Positions 14,596 through 22,111 of a stretch of 30,937 nucleotides of DNA are shown piece by piece. The position numbers and the translations under genes are program-made. Source of the DNA: DASPXK01 sp035637315 (GTDB lineage Bacteria > Chloroflexota > UBA6077 > JACCZL01). Each line of letters begins with the position of its first letter. The first letter of the stretch is position 1. Under the pieces are notes generated by a model. The model saw only the letters and a program-made list of their open reading frames with translations, was not told where the DNA came from and made no database searches. The stretch spans positions 1-30,937 of the forward strand of contig DASPXK010000099.1 of assembly GCA_035637315.1 (NCBI GenBank). The letters run 5' to 3'.

Positions 14596-17202
14596 ATGAG
14601 CCGGCAGCGCCTCAGTCGCTCCGGCCGAGCGAGTTTACGCGACTCGGCACGGCGAGTCCTCGACGCGAACCGCCGAACCGGCGTGTCGGCCTGGGAGTCG
14701 CGGCGCTACGACTTCGTGTGCCCGTCAGCGTCGCATTACCCGTTCCAGTGGTTCTGGGACTCTTGCTTTCACGCCATCGCCCTCTGCCACCACGATCCCC
14801 AGCGGGCCGCCCAGGAGCTGCGCGGCCTCGTCGCGGCGGCACAGCCGAGCGGGTTCATTCCGCACATGGTCCTGTGGGAAAAGGAGCACCATCTGGAGGC
14901 GCTGGGGCGCTACAACATCTGGCTGGGCGGCGAGTTCTGGACGGCCACGGTCCAGCCGCCGGTCCTCGCCCAGGCGCTCGAGCGCGTCTATCAAGTGACC
15001 GGCGATCGGGCCCTGCTCGACGAGCTCCTGCCGCCAACGCTGCGATTCTACCGCTGGCTGCTCGCGCATCGCGATCCAGACCAGGACGGTTTGCTGGCGA
15101 TCATTCAACCAGACGAGAGCGGCCTGGACGCCAGCCCGAAGTACGACGAGCTGCTCAAGACGCCATCGCTCGACGAACAGGGCCTCACGACCGCGATGGG
15201 GCGCCTGTTCGACAGCTATGCACCCTGGCGCAACGACCCCTCGCGGCTGCCAGAGCTCGACGTGTTCAGCGTCGAGGACGTCCTGTACAACAGCATCTAT
15301 GCGCAGGGCCTGTCATCGCTGGCGCGCTTCTGTGGGGCGACCGAGGCCGGGCCCGGCGAGGCCGACGAATTAGGCGGCCTGGCGGCGAAAGTCACCGCGG
15401 CGCTTGTCGAGAAGTGCTGGGACGCCGAGCGGGCAGCCTTCTGGGACCTCGCCGGGCAGGCCGAGCGGCCGCTGAAAGTATTGACCATAACCAGCCTGCT
15501 CCCGCTCATCCTACCCGACCTGCCCGCTCCGATCGCCCAACAGCTCGTCGAGCGTCACCTTTTCAACCCGGCTGAGTTCTGGCTGCCCTATCCTGTCCCG
15601 TCGGTGGCCGCGAGCGAGCCAAGCTTCGACCCCTCATACTCGGTCCCGCTCATTTGGCGGGGGCCGACCTGGGTCAACACGAACTGGTTCCTGGTCGGCG
15701 GCCTGCGAAGCCATGGCTTCCTGGACGAGGCCGAGCAACTGGCAGAACGGACGCTCTCGATGGTCGCCCGGTCCGGGTTCCGCGAGTTCTACGACCCATT
15801 CACGGCCGAGGGTTACGGCGCGGCCAGCTTCGGGTGGACCACACTGGTGCTCGATCTGCTCGACCCGCCGCCGCCCTCCCTGACTCGTGACTCGCGACTC
15901 GTGATGCACATACGCACGCCCAATTTGACAAATTTGGGCGATGTGGCTAGCATGGTTGCGAGTAGCGGGCGCGTCAAGCGAGCCACCCATCTGGACCAGG
16001 CTGAATCTGTAGGCTCGCGGGAGGTGAGCGTGGCGTACCGCCCGTATCGTGGCCACCGCCGCCGGCGCGGACCTGGCTGGGGCTTCGCGGTAAGTGCCGT
16101 CATAGTTGGGCTGCTGGTCGTCGTCGCGGCCTGGTATCTCCACGTCCCCATGCCCACCTGGGTCGGCTACAAGAATGTGGAGGCCCTCCAGGCGCCGATG
16201 CAGGTCGCGCCTGAGCCCACACGTGAGAGCGCGTCGCCGCACCTCGCACGGGGCGACGAGGCAATGGCCGCCGGACGGTGGGCCGAAGCGGTCGAGGCGT
16301 ACGCACGAGCGGTTCAGATCGATCCTATCCTGGCGACGGCGCAGGCCCGTTGGGCTCGGGCCCTGCTTTACCAGAGCCACCTCGACGAGGCGGTGGACCG
16401 CGCGCAGCGGGCCGCGGACGTAGACCCGCGCAGCGCCGAAGCTAGGGCGGTCCTTGCTCAAGCGCTGGACTGGAGCGGCCAGGTCGACCGCGCCGTGCAG
16501 ATCGCTCATCAGGCGGTCGACCTCGACAGCAGCTACGCGCCCGCGCTCAACTCATTGGCCGAAGCGTATACGGACCAATACCGTCTGCGTGAAGCCGACG
16601 AGGTTCTCGACCGCGCGCTGGGACTAGCGCCGCAGGACCCGGAAGTCTTTCGGGTCCAGGGTAACTTGCGTGAGACCAGATCCGACTACGCTGGCGCGGT
16701 TAGCTCCTATCGGCGCGCGCTCGAGCTGGCGCCGGCCGCCTCGTACCTGTATGTCAGTCTCGGCCACGCATTGCGCGCCCAAAAGCTGTACGACGAAGCT
16801 CTCGAGGCGTTCTCGCGGGCCACCGAACTGGCTCCCACAGACGCTCGCGCAGAGGGAGGCCTCGGGATCGTTTACGCGGCCAAGGACGATTCTGATCAGG
16901 CCATCGCTCACTTGCGCAGGGCCATCGAAATCGATCCCCGTTACCCGACCGCCTACGCCCAGTTAGCCTGGATTTTCTACTCACGCCGCGACTACGAGCA
17001 GGCCAGCCCGCTGTTCGAGAAGGCGATCGACCTGGACCGCGACCCCGGGCGGGTGGCCCAGTATCGACACGCCCTGGGTTGGATCTTCCTGAATGGCAAG
17101 CGGATGGCCGAGGCGCGCGAGCAGTTCACTCGCGCGCTCGAGCTGAACCCGGGCCTTCAGGGCGCCAAGGACGGCCTCGCCCTCCTCCAGAATAAGCGCT
17201 GA
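14596..17202 (+). CDS. GH63-like glycoside hydrolase reading through into a TPR membrane protein
   Basis: This 868-codon open frame starts at ATG 14596, 16 bp after plsX. Residues 20-430 form an (alpha/alpha)6 glycosidase of the GH63/mannosylglycerate-hydrolase type: YPFQWFWDSCFHA (48-60), GGEFWTATVQPP, IIQPDESGLDASPKYDEL (the likely acid Asp is in this motif), YWRGP-like LIWRGPTWVNTNWFL, and FREFYDPFTAEGYGAASFGW with the likely base Glu. Residues 431-478 translate three 7-bp repeats and a promoter-like spacer, with no stop codon. From residue 479 the frame becomes a separate TPR protein with its own ribosome site and GTG. The likely origin is two genes, the first of which has lost its stop. 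The sugar substrate is unknown. Confidence 0.82.
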   Translation: MSRQRLSRSGRASLRDSARRVLDANRRTGVSAWESRRYDFVCPSASHYPFQWFWDSCFHAIALCHHDPQRAAQELRGLVAAAQPSGFIPHMVLWEKEHHLEALGRYNIWLGGEFWTATVQPPVLAQALERVYQVTGDRALLDELLPPTLRFYRWLLAHRDPDQDGLLAIIQPDESGLDASPKYDELLKTPSLDEQGLTTAMGRLFDSYAPWRNDPSRLPELDVFSVEDVLYNSIYAQGLSSLARFCGATEAGPGEADELGGLAAKVTAALVEKCWDAERAAFWDLAGQAERPLKVLTITSLLPLILPDLPAPIAQQLVERHLFNPAEFWLPYPVPSVAASEPSFDPSYSVPLIWRGPTWVNTNWFLVGGLRSHGFLDEAEQLAERTLSMVARSGFREFYDPFTAEGYGAASFGWTTLVLDLLDPPPPSLTRDSRLVMHIRTPNLTNLGDVASMVASSGRVKRATHLDQAESVGSREVSVAYRPYRGHRRRRGPGWGFAVSAVIVGLLVVVAAWYLHVPMPTWVGYKNVEALQAPMQVAPEPTRESASPHLARGDEAMAAGRWAEAVEAYARAVQIDPILATAQARWARALLYQSHLDEAVDRAQRAADVDPRSAEARAVLAQALDWSGQVDRAVQIAHQAVDLDSSYAPALNSLAEAYTDQYRLREADEVLDRALGLAPQDPEVFRVQGNLRETRSDYAGAVSSYRRALELAPAASYLYVSLGHALRAQKLYDEALEAFSRATELAPTDARAEGGLGIVYAAKDDSDQAIAHLRRAIEIDPRYPTAYAQLAWIFYSRRDYEQASPLFEKAIDLDRDPGRVAQYRHALGWIFLNGKRMAEAREQFTRALELNPGLQGAKDGLALLQNKR
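15882..15909. repeat. Heptamer repeats (GACTCGT) inside the fused reading frame
   Basis: Three near-perfect 7-bp units of GACTCGT type (15882-15902) plus a degenerate fourth match the kind of array that elsewhere in the window occurs in spacers. This marks the stretch as former intergenic DNA. Confidence 0.75.
15925..15953 (+). promoter_or_regulatory. Sigma70-type promoter for the TPR protein, inside the fused frame
   Basis: A perfect -35 TTGACA (15925-15930), 17-bp spacer and TAGCAT -10 (15948-15953) lie 77 bp before GTG 16030. An inverted repeat GCCCAA/TTGGGC brackets the -35 box and could be an operator. Confidence 0.6.
16030..17202 (+). CDS. Membrane-anchored TPR-repeat protein (independent start within the fused frame)
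   Basis: This 390-residue protein can be read from GTG 16030 with GGGAGG at 5-bp spacing and its own promoter upstream. A basic N-terminus (HRRRRGPGW) is followed by one membrane helix (about 20-42, FAVSAVIVGLLVVVAAWYLHV), a linker, and eight or so TPR units from about residue 75 to the end (for example AAGRWAEAVEAYARAVQIDP and DYEQASPLFEKAIDLD). The TPR domain is predicted outside the membrane by the positive-inside rule. It is probably a scaffold; partners are unknown. The frame is also continuous with the upstream glycosidase, so a fusion product is possible. Confidence 0.82.
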   Translation: MAYRPYRGHRRRRGPGWGFAVSAVIVGLLVVVAAWYLHVPMPTWVGYKNVEALQAPMQVAPEPTRESASPHLARGDEAMAAGRWAEAVEAYARAVQIDPILATAQARWARALLYQSHLDEAVDRAQRAADVDPRSAEARAVLAQALDWSGQVDRAVQIAHQAVDLDSSYAPALNSLAEAYTDQYRLREADEVLDRALGLAPQDPEVFRVQGNLRETRSDYAGAVSSYRRALELAPAASYLYVSLGHALRAQKLYDEALEAFSRATELAPTDARAEGGLGIVYAAKDDSDQAIAHLRRAIEIDPRYPTAYAQLAWIFYSRRDYEQASPLFEKAIDLDRDPGRVAQYRHALGWIFLNGKRMAEAREQFTRALELNPGLQGAKDGLALLQNKR

Positions 17203-17270
17203 CAGAGCCCGGGCCGGTAGGCGCGCGATCTTGTGCGGCCGCTATCGCGTCGGGCCGGCTGGGATGGATT

Positions 17271-17280
17271 GCGCCCCTAC
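17271..17280. repeat. Half of a GTAGGGGC-type repeat at the end of the DtxR-family gene
   Basis: On the minus strand GTAGGGGCGC overlaps the regulator's TAG stop. Only one arm is present. The convergent gap 17203-17276 holds nothing else recognisable. Confidence 0.45.
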
Positions 17281-18038
17281 TCGGCGACCAGCTCGCGAAG
17301 GCGCTCGGCGAAGGCGGCCGGGCCGGTCGGCGCGACTGCACGCTGTGCCGGGCTCGCGATCTGGGCGTCTCTGACACCGAGAACTCGGATCATGGAGGCC
17401 GCCGCGGTCCCAAGCGAAACGCGTTCGCCGTCGCGCTCGACGCTGACCAGACCGGCTGAGGTAGCGACCTCACGCACCTGCAGCCGCGCACCGGGCACGA
17501 TACCCGACCGCTCGAGGTAGCTCATCAGTTCCGGATCGTCCTCGGCCTCCTCGACGATTCGCTCCACCACCAGCGCCTCGCCCACGCTCGCCTCCGCGAG
17601 CGAACGGGCCAGCGGCGAGGGCCGCGCGCCCGTACCTGGGATCGGGTTGCCGTGCGGACAGGTCGTCGGGTGGCCCAAGACCTGCAGCAACCGACTCTCT
17701 ACCTTCGGTGAAATGACGTGCTCGACCAGGTGGGCCTCCTCATGCGACTCGCTCCAGCCCAGCCCGAGGATGTCGGTCAACAGGCGCTCGGCGAGCATGT
17801 GGCGGCGGACGATGCTCTCGGCCATGTCGCGGCCCTCATCGGTGAGGTGGACCACTTTGTGCTCGTCCAGCGTCACCAGCCGATCGCGGACCATCCGCTG
17901 CAGCGTCGCGGTCACAGTCGGAGGGGCCACCCCCATGCGCTCGGCCAGCCTGGCACCGATGATCGTCGCCCCGTCGCGCGACATGAAGTGCATGAGCTGA
18001 AGATAGTCTTCGATCGTCTTGCTGGGCTTGCGGTCCAT
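17277..18038 (-). CDS. DtxR/MntR-family metal-dependent transcriptional regulator
   Basis: This 253-residue regulator has an N-terminal winged helix (IIGARLAERMGVAPPTVTATLQRM, about 27-50), a dimerisation/metal domain (about 75-150) and a C-terminal FeoA/SH3-like domain (about 167-230). Aligned by eye to DtxR, the ligands His80, Glu84, His99, Glu106 and His107 are kept, but DtxR Cys102 is His103 and DtxR Met10 is Asp11, the latter as in MntR. The metal is thus unclear. I start at ATG 18038, which opens the conserved domain (RKPSKTIEDYLQ); a longer frame to 18182 overlaps the divergent promoter. Divergence from the hydroxybenzoyl-CoA reductase-like operon suggests it controls it, itself, or both. 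Confidence 0.92.
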   Translation of the reverse strand: MDRKPSKTIEDYLQLMHFMSRDGATIIGARLAERMGVAPPTVTATLQRMVRDRLVTLDEHKVVHLTDEGRDMAESIVRRHMLAERLLTDILGLGWSESHEEAHLVEHVISPKVESRLLQVLGHPTTCPHGNPIPGTGARPSPLARSLAEASVGEALVVERIVEEAEDDPELMSYLERSGIVPGARLQVREVATSAGLVSVERDGERVSLGTAAASMIRVLGVRDAQIASPAQRAVAPTGPAAFAERLRELVAE

Positions 18039-18067
18039 TCGTTGCAGCCTCGCCGAGTCAAATCGAA

Positions 18068-18114
18068 ATTGTACGTCTACTCCCAGTACCGAGTCACGAG
18101 TCACTCTGTACAAT
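18068..18114. promoter_or_regulatory. Divergent promoter region with inverted TACAAT boxes
   Basis: GTACAAT occurs on the plus strand at 18108-18114 and, in perfect inverted form, on the minus strand at 18074-18068. Each can serve as a -10 (TACAAT), rightward for the hcr-like operon and leftward for the regulator. The spacer between holds two copies of GAGTCAC (18091-18104), whose reverse complement GTGACT could be a leftward -35. A DtxR-type protein could bind the inverted repeat, as an inference. Confidence 0.5.
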
Positions 18115-18140
18115 ACAAGGAGCAATGCTCGAGGAGCGCC

Positions 18141-18650
18141 ATGAAGATCCCGCTCAAGCTGCGAGTCAATGGCGACGAGCACGAGCTGGTGGCGCCGGTC
18201 CAGAAGACGCTGCTAGAGGTGCTGCGCGAGGAGCTCGACCTGACCGGAACCAAGCATGGCTGCGAGCTGGGCGAGTGTGGCGCCTGCGCGGTGCTGGTCG
18301 ACGGCCAGCCGGTCCTGAGCTGCCTGACGCTGCCCGTCGAGCTGCAGGACAGCGAAATTACCACCGTCGAGGGTTTGCTCGACGGAGCCCGCCCGCACCC
18401 GCTGCAGGACGCGTTCGCCGAGCTCGGTGCTGCCCAGTGCGGGTATTGCACGCCCGGTTTTCTCGTGACCGCGAAGGCGCTCTTGGACCAGGACCCCGAG
18501 CCGAGCCGGGAGCGGATCGTGGACGCATTGTCCGGCAACATCTGCCGCTGCACCGGGTACGTCAAGATCTTCGAGGCTGTGGAGCTGGCGGCGGCACGCA
18601 TGCGCGGTGAGGGCCGCAGGCTCGGGCCGCGAGAGGAGATCCCAGCATGA
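18141..18650 (+). CDS. hcrC: 4-hydroxybenzoyl-CoA reductase-like gamma (2Fe-2S) subunit
   Basis: This 169-residue two-cluster ferredoxin subunit has Cys41, Cys46, Cys49 and Cys61 for the N-terminal 2Fe-2S and Cys100, Cys103, Cys135 and Cys137 (CGYC, CRCTGY) for the second. It starts at ATG 18141 behind GAGGAG, and overlaps the large subunit by 4 bp (ATGA). A longer frame upstream is not used, because it crosses the divergent promoter. By itself it is a generic Mo-hydroxylase small subunit; the name rests on the 4Fe-4S insert in the adjacent FAD subunit. In that enzyme electrons flow through these clusters toward the Mo site for reductive dehydroxylation. Confidence 0.85.
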   Translation: MKIPLKLRVNGDEHELVAPVQKTLLEVLREELDLTGTKHGCELGECGACAVLVDGQPVLSCLTLPVELQDSEITTVEGLLDGARPHPLQDAFAELGAAQCGYCTPGFLVTAKALLDQDPEPSRERIVDALSGNICRCTGYVKIFEAVELAAARMRGEGRRLGPREEIPA

Positions 18651-21055
18651 TCGTAGTCGATGCAGCCGGCACAAGCGACTTCTCGATCATCGGCCGCTCT
18701 GTCCCGAAGCCAGACGGGTTGCCCAAGACCACCGGCCAGGCACGCTACGCTGACGACTTGAAACTTCCCCGCATGGCTTTCTGTCGTCTGCTTCGAAGCA
18801 CACGCCCACACGCCCGGATCCGTTCGATCCACACGGCGGACGCAGAGGCCATGCCGGGGGTGCATGCGGTCATCACCGGGCGAGATCTGCCGGTCATCTA
18901 CGGGGTCCTGCCGGTCGGCCAGGATGAACAAGCGCTCTGCTCGGACAAGGTCCGCTTCGTCGGCGACGCGGTGGCCGCGGTCGCCGCCGTCGACGAGGAC
19001 ACCGCCGAGCGAGCGCTCGACCTGATCCGCGTCGAGTACGAAGATTTGCCCAGCTACATGTCGATCGAGGACAGTCTGTCCAAACCGGGCGAGCCGGTCC
19101 ACGTGGGCAAGTACGGCAACTCCCACCGGGCCGCGGCGCTCCAGTTCGGCGACGTCGACGCGGCCCTCGAGGCCTCTGACCACGTCTTCGAGGACACGTA
19201 CTTTTTCCAGGGCAACACGCACCTGCCGCTGGAGCAGCACGCCTGCTTAGCGCAGTGGGATCCCGCCGGCAAGCTCACTCTCTGGACGAGCACCCAGTCA
19301 CCCCACTACGTGCACAAGGAGCTGGCCAAGGCGCTCGAGCTACGCGAGGACCAGGTCCGTGTGATCGCACCCCCGGTCGGCGGCGGTTTTGGCGGTAAGC
19401 TCGAGCTGTTCCAGCACGAGGCGGCGGCAGCCAAGCTGGCGATGATGACCGGGCGTCCAATCAAGGCCGCCCTGACTCGCGAGGAGGTGTTCTATTGCCA
19501 CCGCGGCCGCCATCCAGTCCTGATGTGGGTCAAGACCGGCTGGTCCAAAGATGGCCGCATTACCGCGATGGACTTCAAATCGTATGTCGACGGCGGGGCC
19601 TATATGAGCTACGGGGCCGCCTCGCTGTATTACACCGGCGCCTTGCAGACGGTCTGCGACCGCATCCCCGCTTATCGCTGGCAGGGCGTTCGCGTCCTGA
19701 CGAACAAGCCGCCCTGCGGCCCGAAGCGTGGCCACGGCACACCCCAGCCGCGCTTCGCCCTGGAGTGCCACTTCGACGCCGTCGCCGAGCGGCTCGGCAT
19801 CCCCGTCCTCGAGCTCCGGCGTCGCAACTTCGTCAAGCCGTTCAGCAAGACGATCAACCACCTTCGGATCACAAGCTGTGGGCTGGAGGAGTGCGTCGAG
19901 ATCGTCACCCGCGAAGCGGGGTTCGTGCAGAAGCACGGCAAGCTGCCGTTCGGTAAAGGGATCGGTTTCGCGGTCGGGGCCTACCTGTGCGGGGCTGGCT
20001 TGCCGCTGTACTGGAACGACATGCCGCACAGCTCCGTCGACTTGCGGCTCGACCGGAGCGGTCTAGTCAGCGTCTCCTGCGGCCAGATCGACATCGGCCA
20101 GGGCTCGGACGCCATGTTGATGTCAGTCGTGGCTGAGGCGCTCGGCGCTCGGCGGGAGCAGGTCCGGCTGATCTCGGCCGACACCGACACTACGCCGATC
20201 GATCTCGGCAGCTACTCCAGTCGAGTCACGTTCATGGCCGGCAACGCGGCGATTGAGGCGGCCAGGCGGCTGCGCGAAGTGCTGCTCGTCGCGGCGTCCG
20301 AGGAGCTCGACGTGCCGGTCGAGGAGTTCCTGCTCGCCGACGGCAGGCTGCGTCGGCGAGATGGGACTGGCGTCGAGCTCAGCTTCGCCGAGCTGGTCAA
20401 GCTGGCTGAGACCCGCAACGGGGCACTGGTCGCGTCCGGGAGCTACAAGCCGCCGAAGCTGGCTGGCCCGTACAAGGGATCGGGCGTTGGACCAAGTCCT
20501 GCCTACAGCTTTACCGCCAGTATCGTCGAGGTGGACGTCGATCCCGAGACCGGCTGGGTCACGGTGGAGCGCGTCTGGATCGCCCACGACGTGGGCCGCG
20601 CAATCAACCCTGTTTTAGTCGAAGGACAGGTCGAGGGGAGCGTCTATATGGCGCTGGGTGAGGCGCTGATGGAAGAGCAGGTCTTCCGTCGCGGCCTGCA
20701 CAAGGTGCCGTCGATGCTCGAGTACAAGAGCCCGACGACACTCGAGACTCCGGAGATGCGCACCTTCCTGGTCGAGACGGTCGATCCTGAGGGACCGTTC
20801 GGCGCGAAGGAGGTTGGCCAGGGGCCGCTCTTGCCGGTCATTCCGGCCGTCGCGAATGCCGTCTACGACGCGATCGGCGTGCGGATCCACGAGACGCCGA
20901 TCACGCCCGACAAGGTGTTGAAGGCCCTGGCGGCGCGGGCCGAGGGCAAGCCGGCCCGCTATGGTCCAACGAGCCTGCCGGAGTACACGTTTCCGCGTCT
21001 GCTCGTCGTGGAGCAGCCGGCCGAGTGGGCTAGCCAGGAGGCACACGCCTCATGA
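18647..21055 (+). CDS. hcrA: 4-hydroxybenzoyl-CoA reductase-like alpha (Mo) subunit
   Basis: This 802-residue molybdenum subunit has the hammerhead domain (KVRFVGDAVAAVAAV), pterin loop PPVGGGFGGK near 245, active-site loop region CGPKRGHGTPQPRFALE (about 357-373), SCGQIDIGQGSDAM (about 480-493) and the catalytic-Glu motif FGAKEVGQGP (about 720). The RGHGTPQPRFA segment is of the type I recall from hydroxybenzoyl-CoA reductases rather than CO dehydrogenase (AYRCSFR). It overlaps the gamma gene by 4 bp and the beta gene by 4 bp, so all three are coupled. The substrate is probably an aryl-CoA; a xanthine-type or other aromatic substrate cannot be excluded. Confidence 0.85.
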   Translation: MIVVDAAGTSDFSIIGRSVPKPDGLPKTTGQARYADDLKLPRMAFCRLLRSTRPHARIRSIHTADAEAMPGVHAVITGRDLPVIYGVLPVGQDEQALCSDKVRFVGDAVAAVAAVDEDTAERALDLIRVEYEDLPSYMSIEDSLSKPGEPVHVGKYGNSHRAAALQFGDVDAALEASDHVFEDTYFFQGNTHLPLEQHACLAQWDPAGKLTLWTSTQSPHYVHKELAKALELREDQVRVIAPPVGGGFGGKLELFQHEAAAAKLAMMTGRPIKAALTREEVFYCHRGRHPVLMWVKTGWSKDGRITAMDFKSYVDGGAYMSYGAASLYYTGALQTVCDRIPAYRWQGVRVLTNKPPCGPKRGHGTPQPRFALECHFDAVAERLGIPVLELRRRNFVKPFSKTINHLRITSCGLEECVEIVTREAGFVQKHGKLPFGKGIGFAVGAYLCGAGLPLYWNDMPHSSVDLRLDRSGLVSVSCGQIDIGQGSDAMLMSVVAEALGARREQVRLISADTDTTPIDLGSYSSRVTFMAGNAAIEAARRLREVLLVAASEELDVPVEEFLLADGRLRRRDGTGVELSFAELVKLAETRNGALVASGSYKPPKLAGPYKGSGVGPSPAYSFTASIVEVDVDPETGWVTVERVWIAHDVGRAINPVLVEGQVEGSVYMALGEALMEEQVFRRGLHKVPSMLEYKSPTTLETPEMRTFLVETVDPEGPFGAKEVGQGPLLPVIPAVANAVYDAIGVRIHETPITPDKVLKALAARAEGKPARYGPTSLPEYTFPRLLVVEQPAEWASQEAHAS

Positions 21056-22077
21056 TGCGGCTGCCGCCGTTCACGTACCTCGCCCCGCGCACGCTGACGG
21101 AGGCGGCTGAGATGCTGGCAGAGCACGGCGCCGGCGCGATGGTGGTGGCCGGCGGGACCGATCTGTTCCCGAACATGAAGCGGCGCCAGCAGGAGCCGGC
21201 CGTAGTGATCGGCTTGCGGGCCCTGCGCGAGCTTCGCCCGATCGGCGAAGCGCCAGACGGCTCCGTCCGCGTGGGTGCCACCGCCACCCTGCAGGAGGCT
21301 GCCGCGGACTCGGTCCTGCGCGAGCGGTACCCCGCCCTCGCTACCGCGGCAGGACTGGTCTCCACCCCTCACCTGAGGCACATGGGCACGATCGGCGGCA
21401 ACATCTGCCTGGATACGCGCTGCAACTACTACGATCAGAACTACCACTGGCGCAAAAGCATCGACTTCTGCATGAAGAAGGACGGCCAGATCTGCTGGGT
21501 CGCGCCAGGTAGCCCCCGCTGCTGGGCCGTATCTAGCTCAGACACCGCGCCCGTGACGGTGGCGCTGAAGGCCAGATTCCGCCTGCTCAGCGCCGACGGC
21601 GAGCGGATCGTCGACGCGGCCGATTACTTCCGCGATGATGGGATCGAGTACCTGACTCGGCGCCCGAACGAGATCCTCGCAGAGGTGATCCTGCCGGCCG
21701 ACGGAGTGGCCAACACCTACTGGAAGCTGCGCCGGCGCGGCTCGTTCGACTTCCCGATCCTGGGTGTGGCGGCCGCCCTCCGACGCGAGGACGGCGTCGT
21801 GCGCGACGTTCGGATCGCCCTCGGCGCCGTCGGCTCCAGTCCGGTTTTAGCCAGCGACGCAGCAGCCCGGTTGGAAGGCCAGAGGCCGGAGCCGGACCTG
21901 ATCGACGAAGTGGCCGGGTTGGCCTGGAAGGGGGCGCGTCCGTTAGACAATACGGACTTGAACTACGCGTGGCGCAAGCGGATGGCCCGCGTATTCGTTC
22001 GACGCGCCCTGCGCGAGCTGGTCGGCCTGCCGCCAGTCGAGCCGCCCGTTGAGCTACCTATGGCCGACGCCGGCTAG
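21052..22077 (+). CDS. hcrB: 4-hydroxybenzoyl-CoA reductase-like beta (FAD, 4Fe-4S) subunit
   Basis: This 341-residue FAD-binding subunit has FAD motifs VVAGGTDLFPNMKRR (31-45) and TIGGNICLDTRCN (113-125). Between the FAD lobes is an insert with Cys124, Cys140, Cys148 and Cys157. The 16/8/9 spacing is that of the extra 4Fe-4S cluster in 4-hydroxybenzoyl-CoA reductase, and the text around it (NYYDQNYHWRKSIDFCMKK) is of the same form. This cluster lets the enzyme take low-potential electrons and run in the reductive direction. CoxM and XdhB lack it. ATG 21052 overlaps the alpha stop (ATGA). It is the strongest evidence for the hcr assignment. Confidence 0.9.
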   Translation: MMRLPPFTYLAPRTLTEAAEMLAEHGAGAMVVAGGTDLFPNMKRRQQEPAVVIGLRALRELRPIGEAPDGSVRVGATATLQEAAADSVLRERYPALATAAGLVSTPHLRHMGTIGGNICLDTRCNYYDQNYHWRKSIDFCMKKDGQICWVAPGSPRCWAVSSSDTAPVTVALKARFRLLSADGERIVDAADYFRDDGIEYLTRRPNEILAEVILPADGVANTYWKLRRRGSFDFPILGVAAALRREDGVVRDVRIALGAVGSSPVLASDAAARLEGQRPEPDLIDEVAGLAWKGARPLDNTDLNYAWRKRMARVFVRRALRELVGLPPVEPPVELPMADAG

Positions 22078-22111
22078 CCGCGCTCCGGGACCGAGTCAGT
22101 CCGGCGAGTCC

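Noticed and set aside
17718..18140. An N-terminal extension of the hcrC frame
   Set aside because: It runs antisense to the DtxR-family gene and across the divergent promoter; ATG 18141 has a good ribosome site at the domain start.
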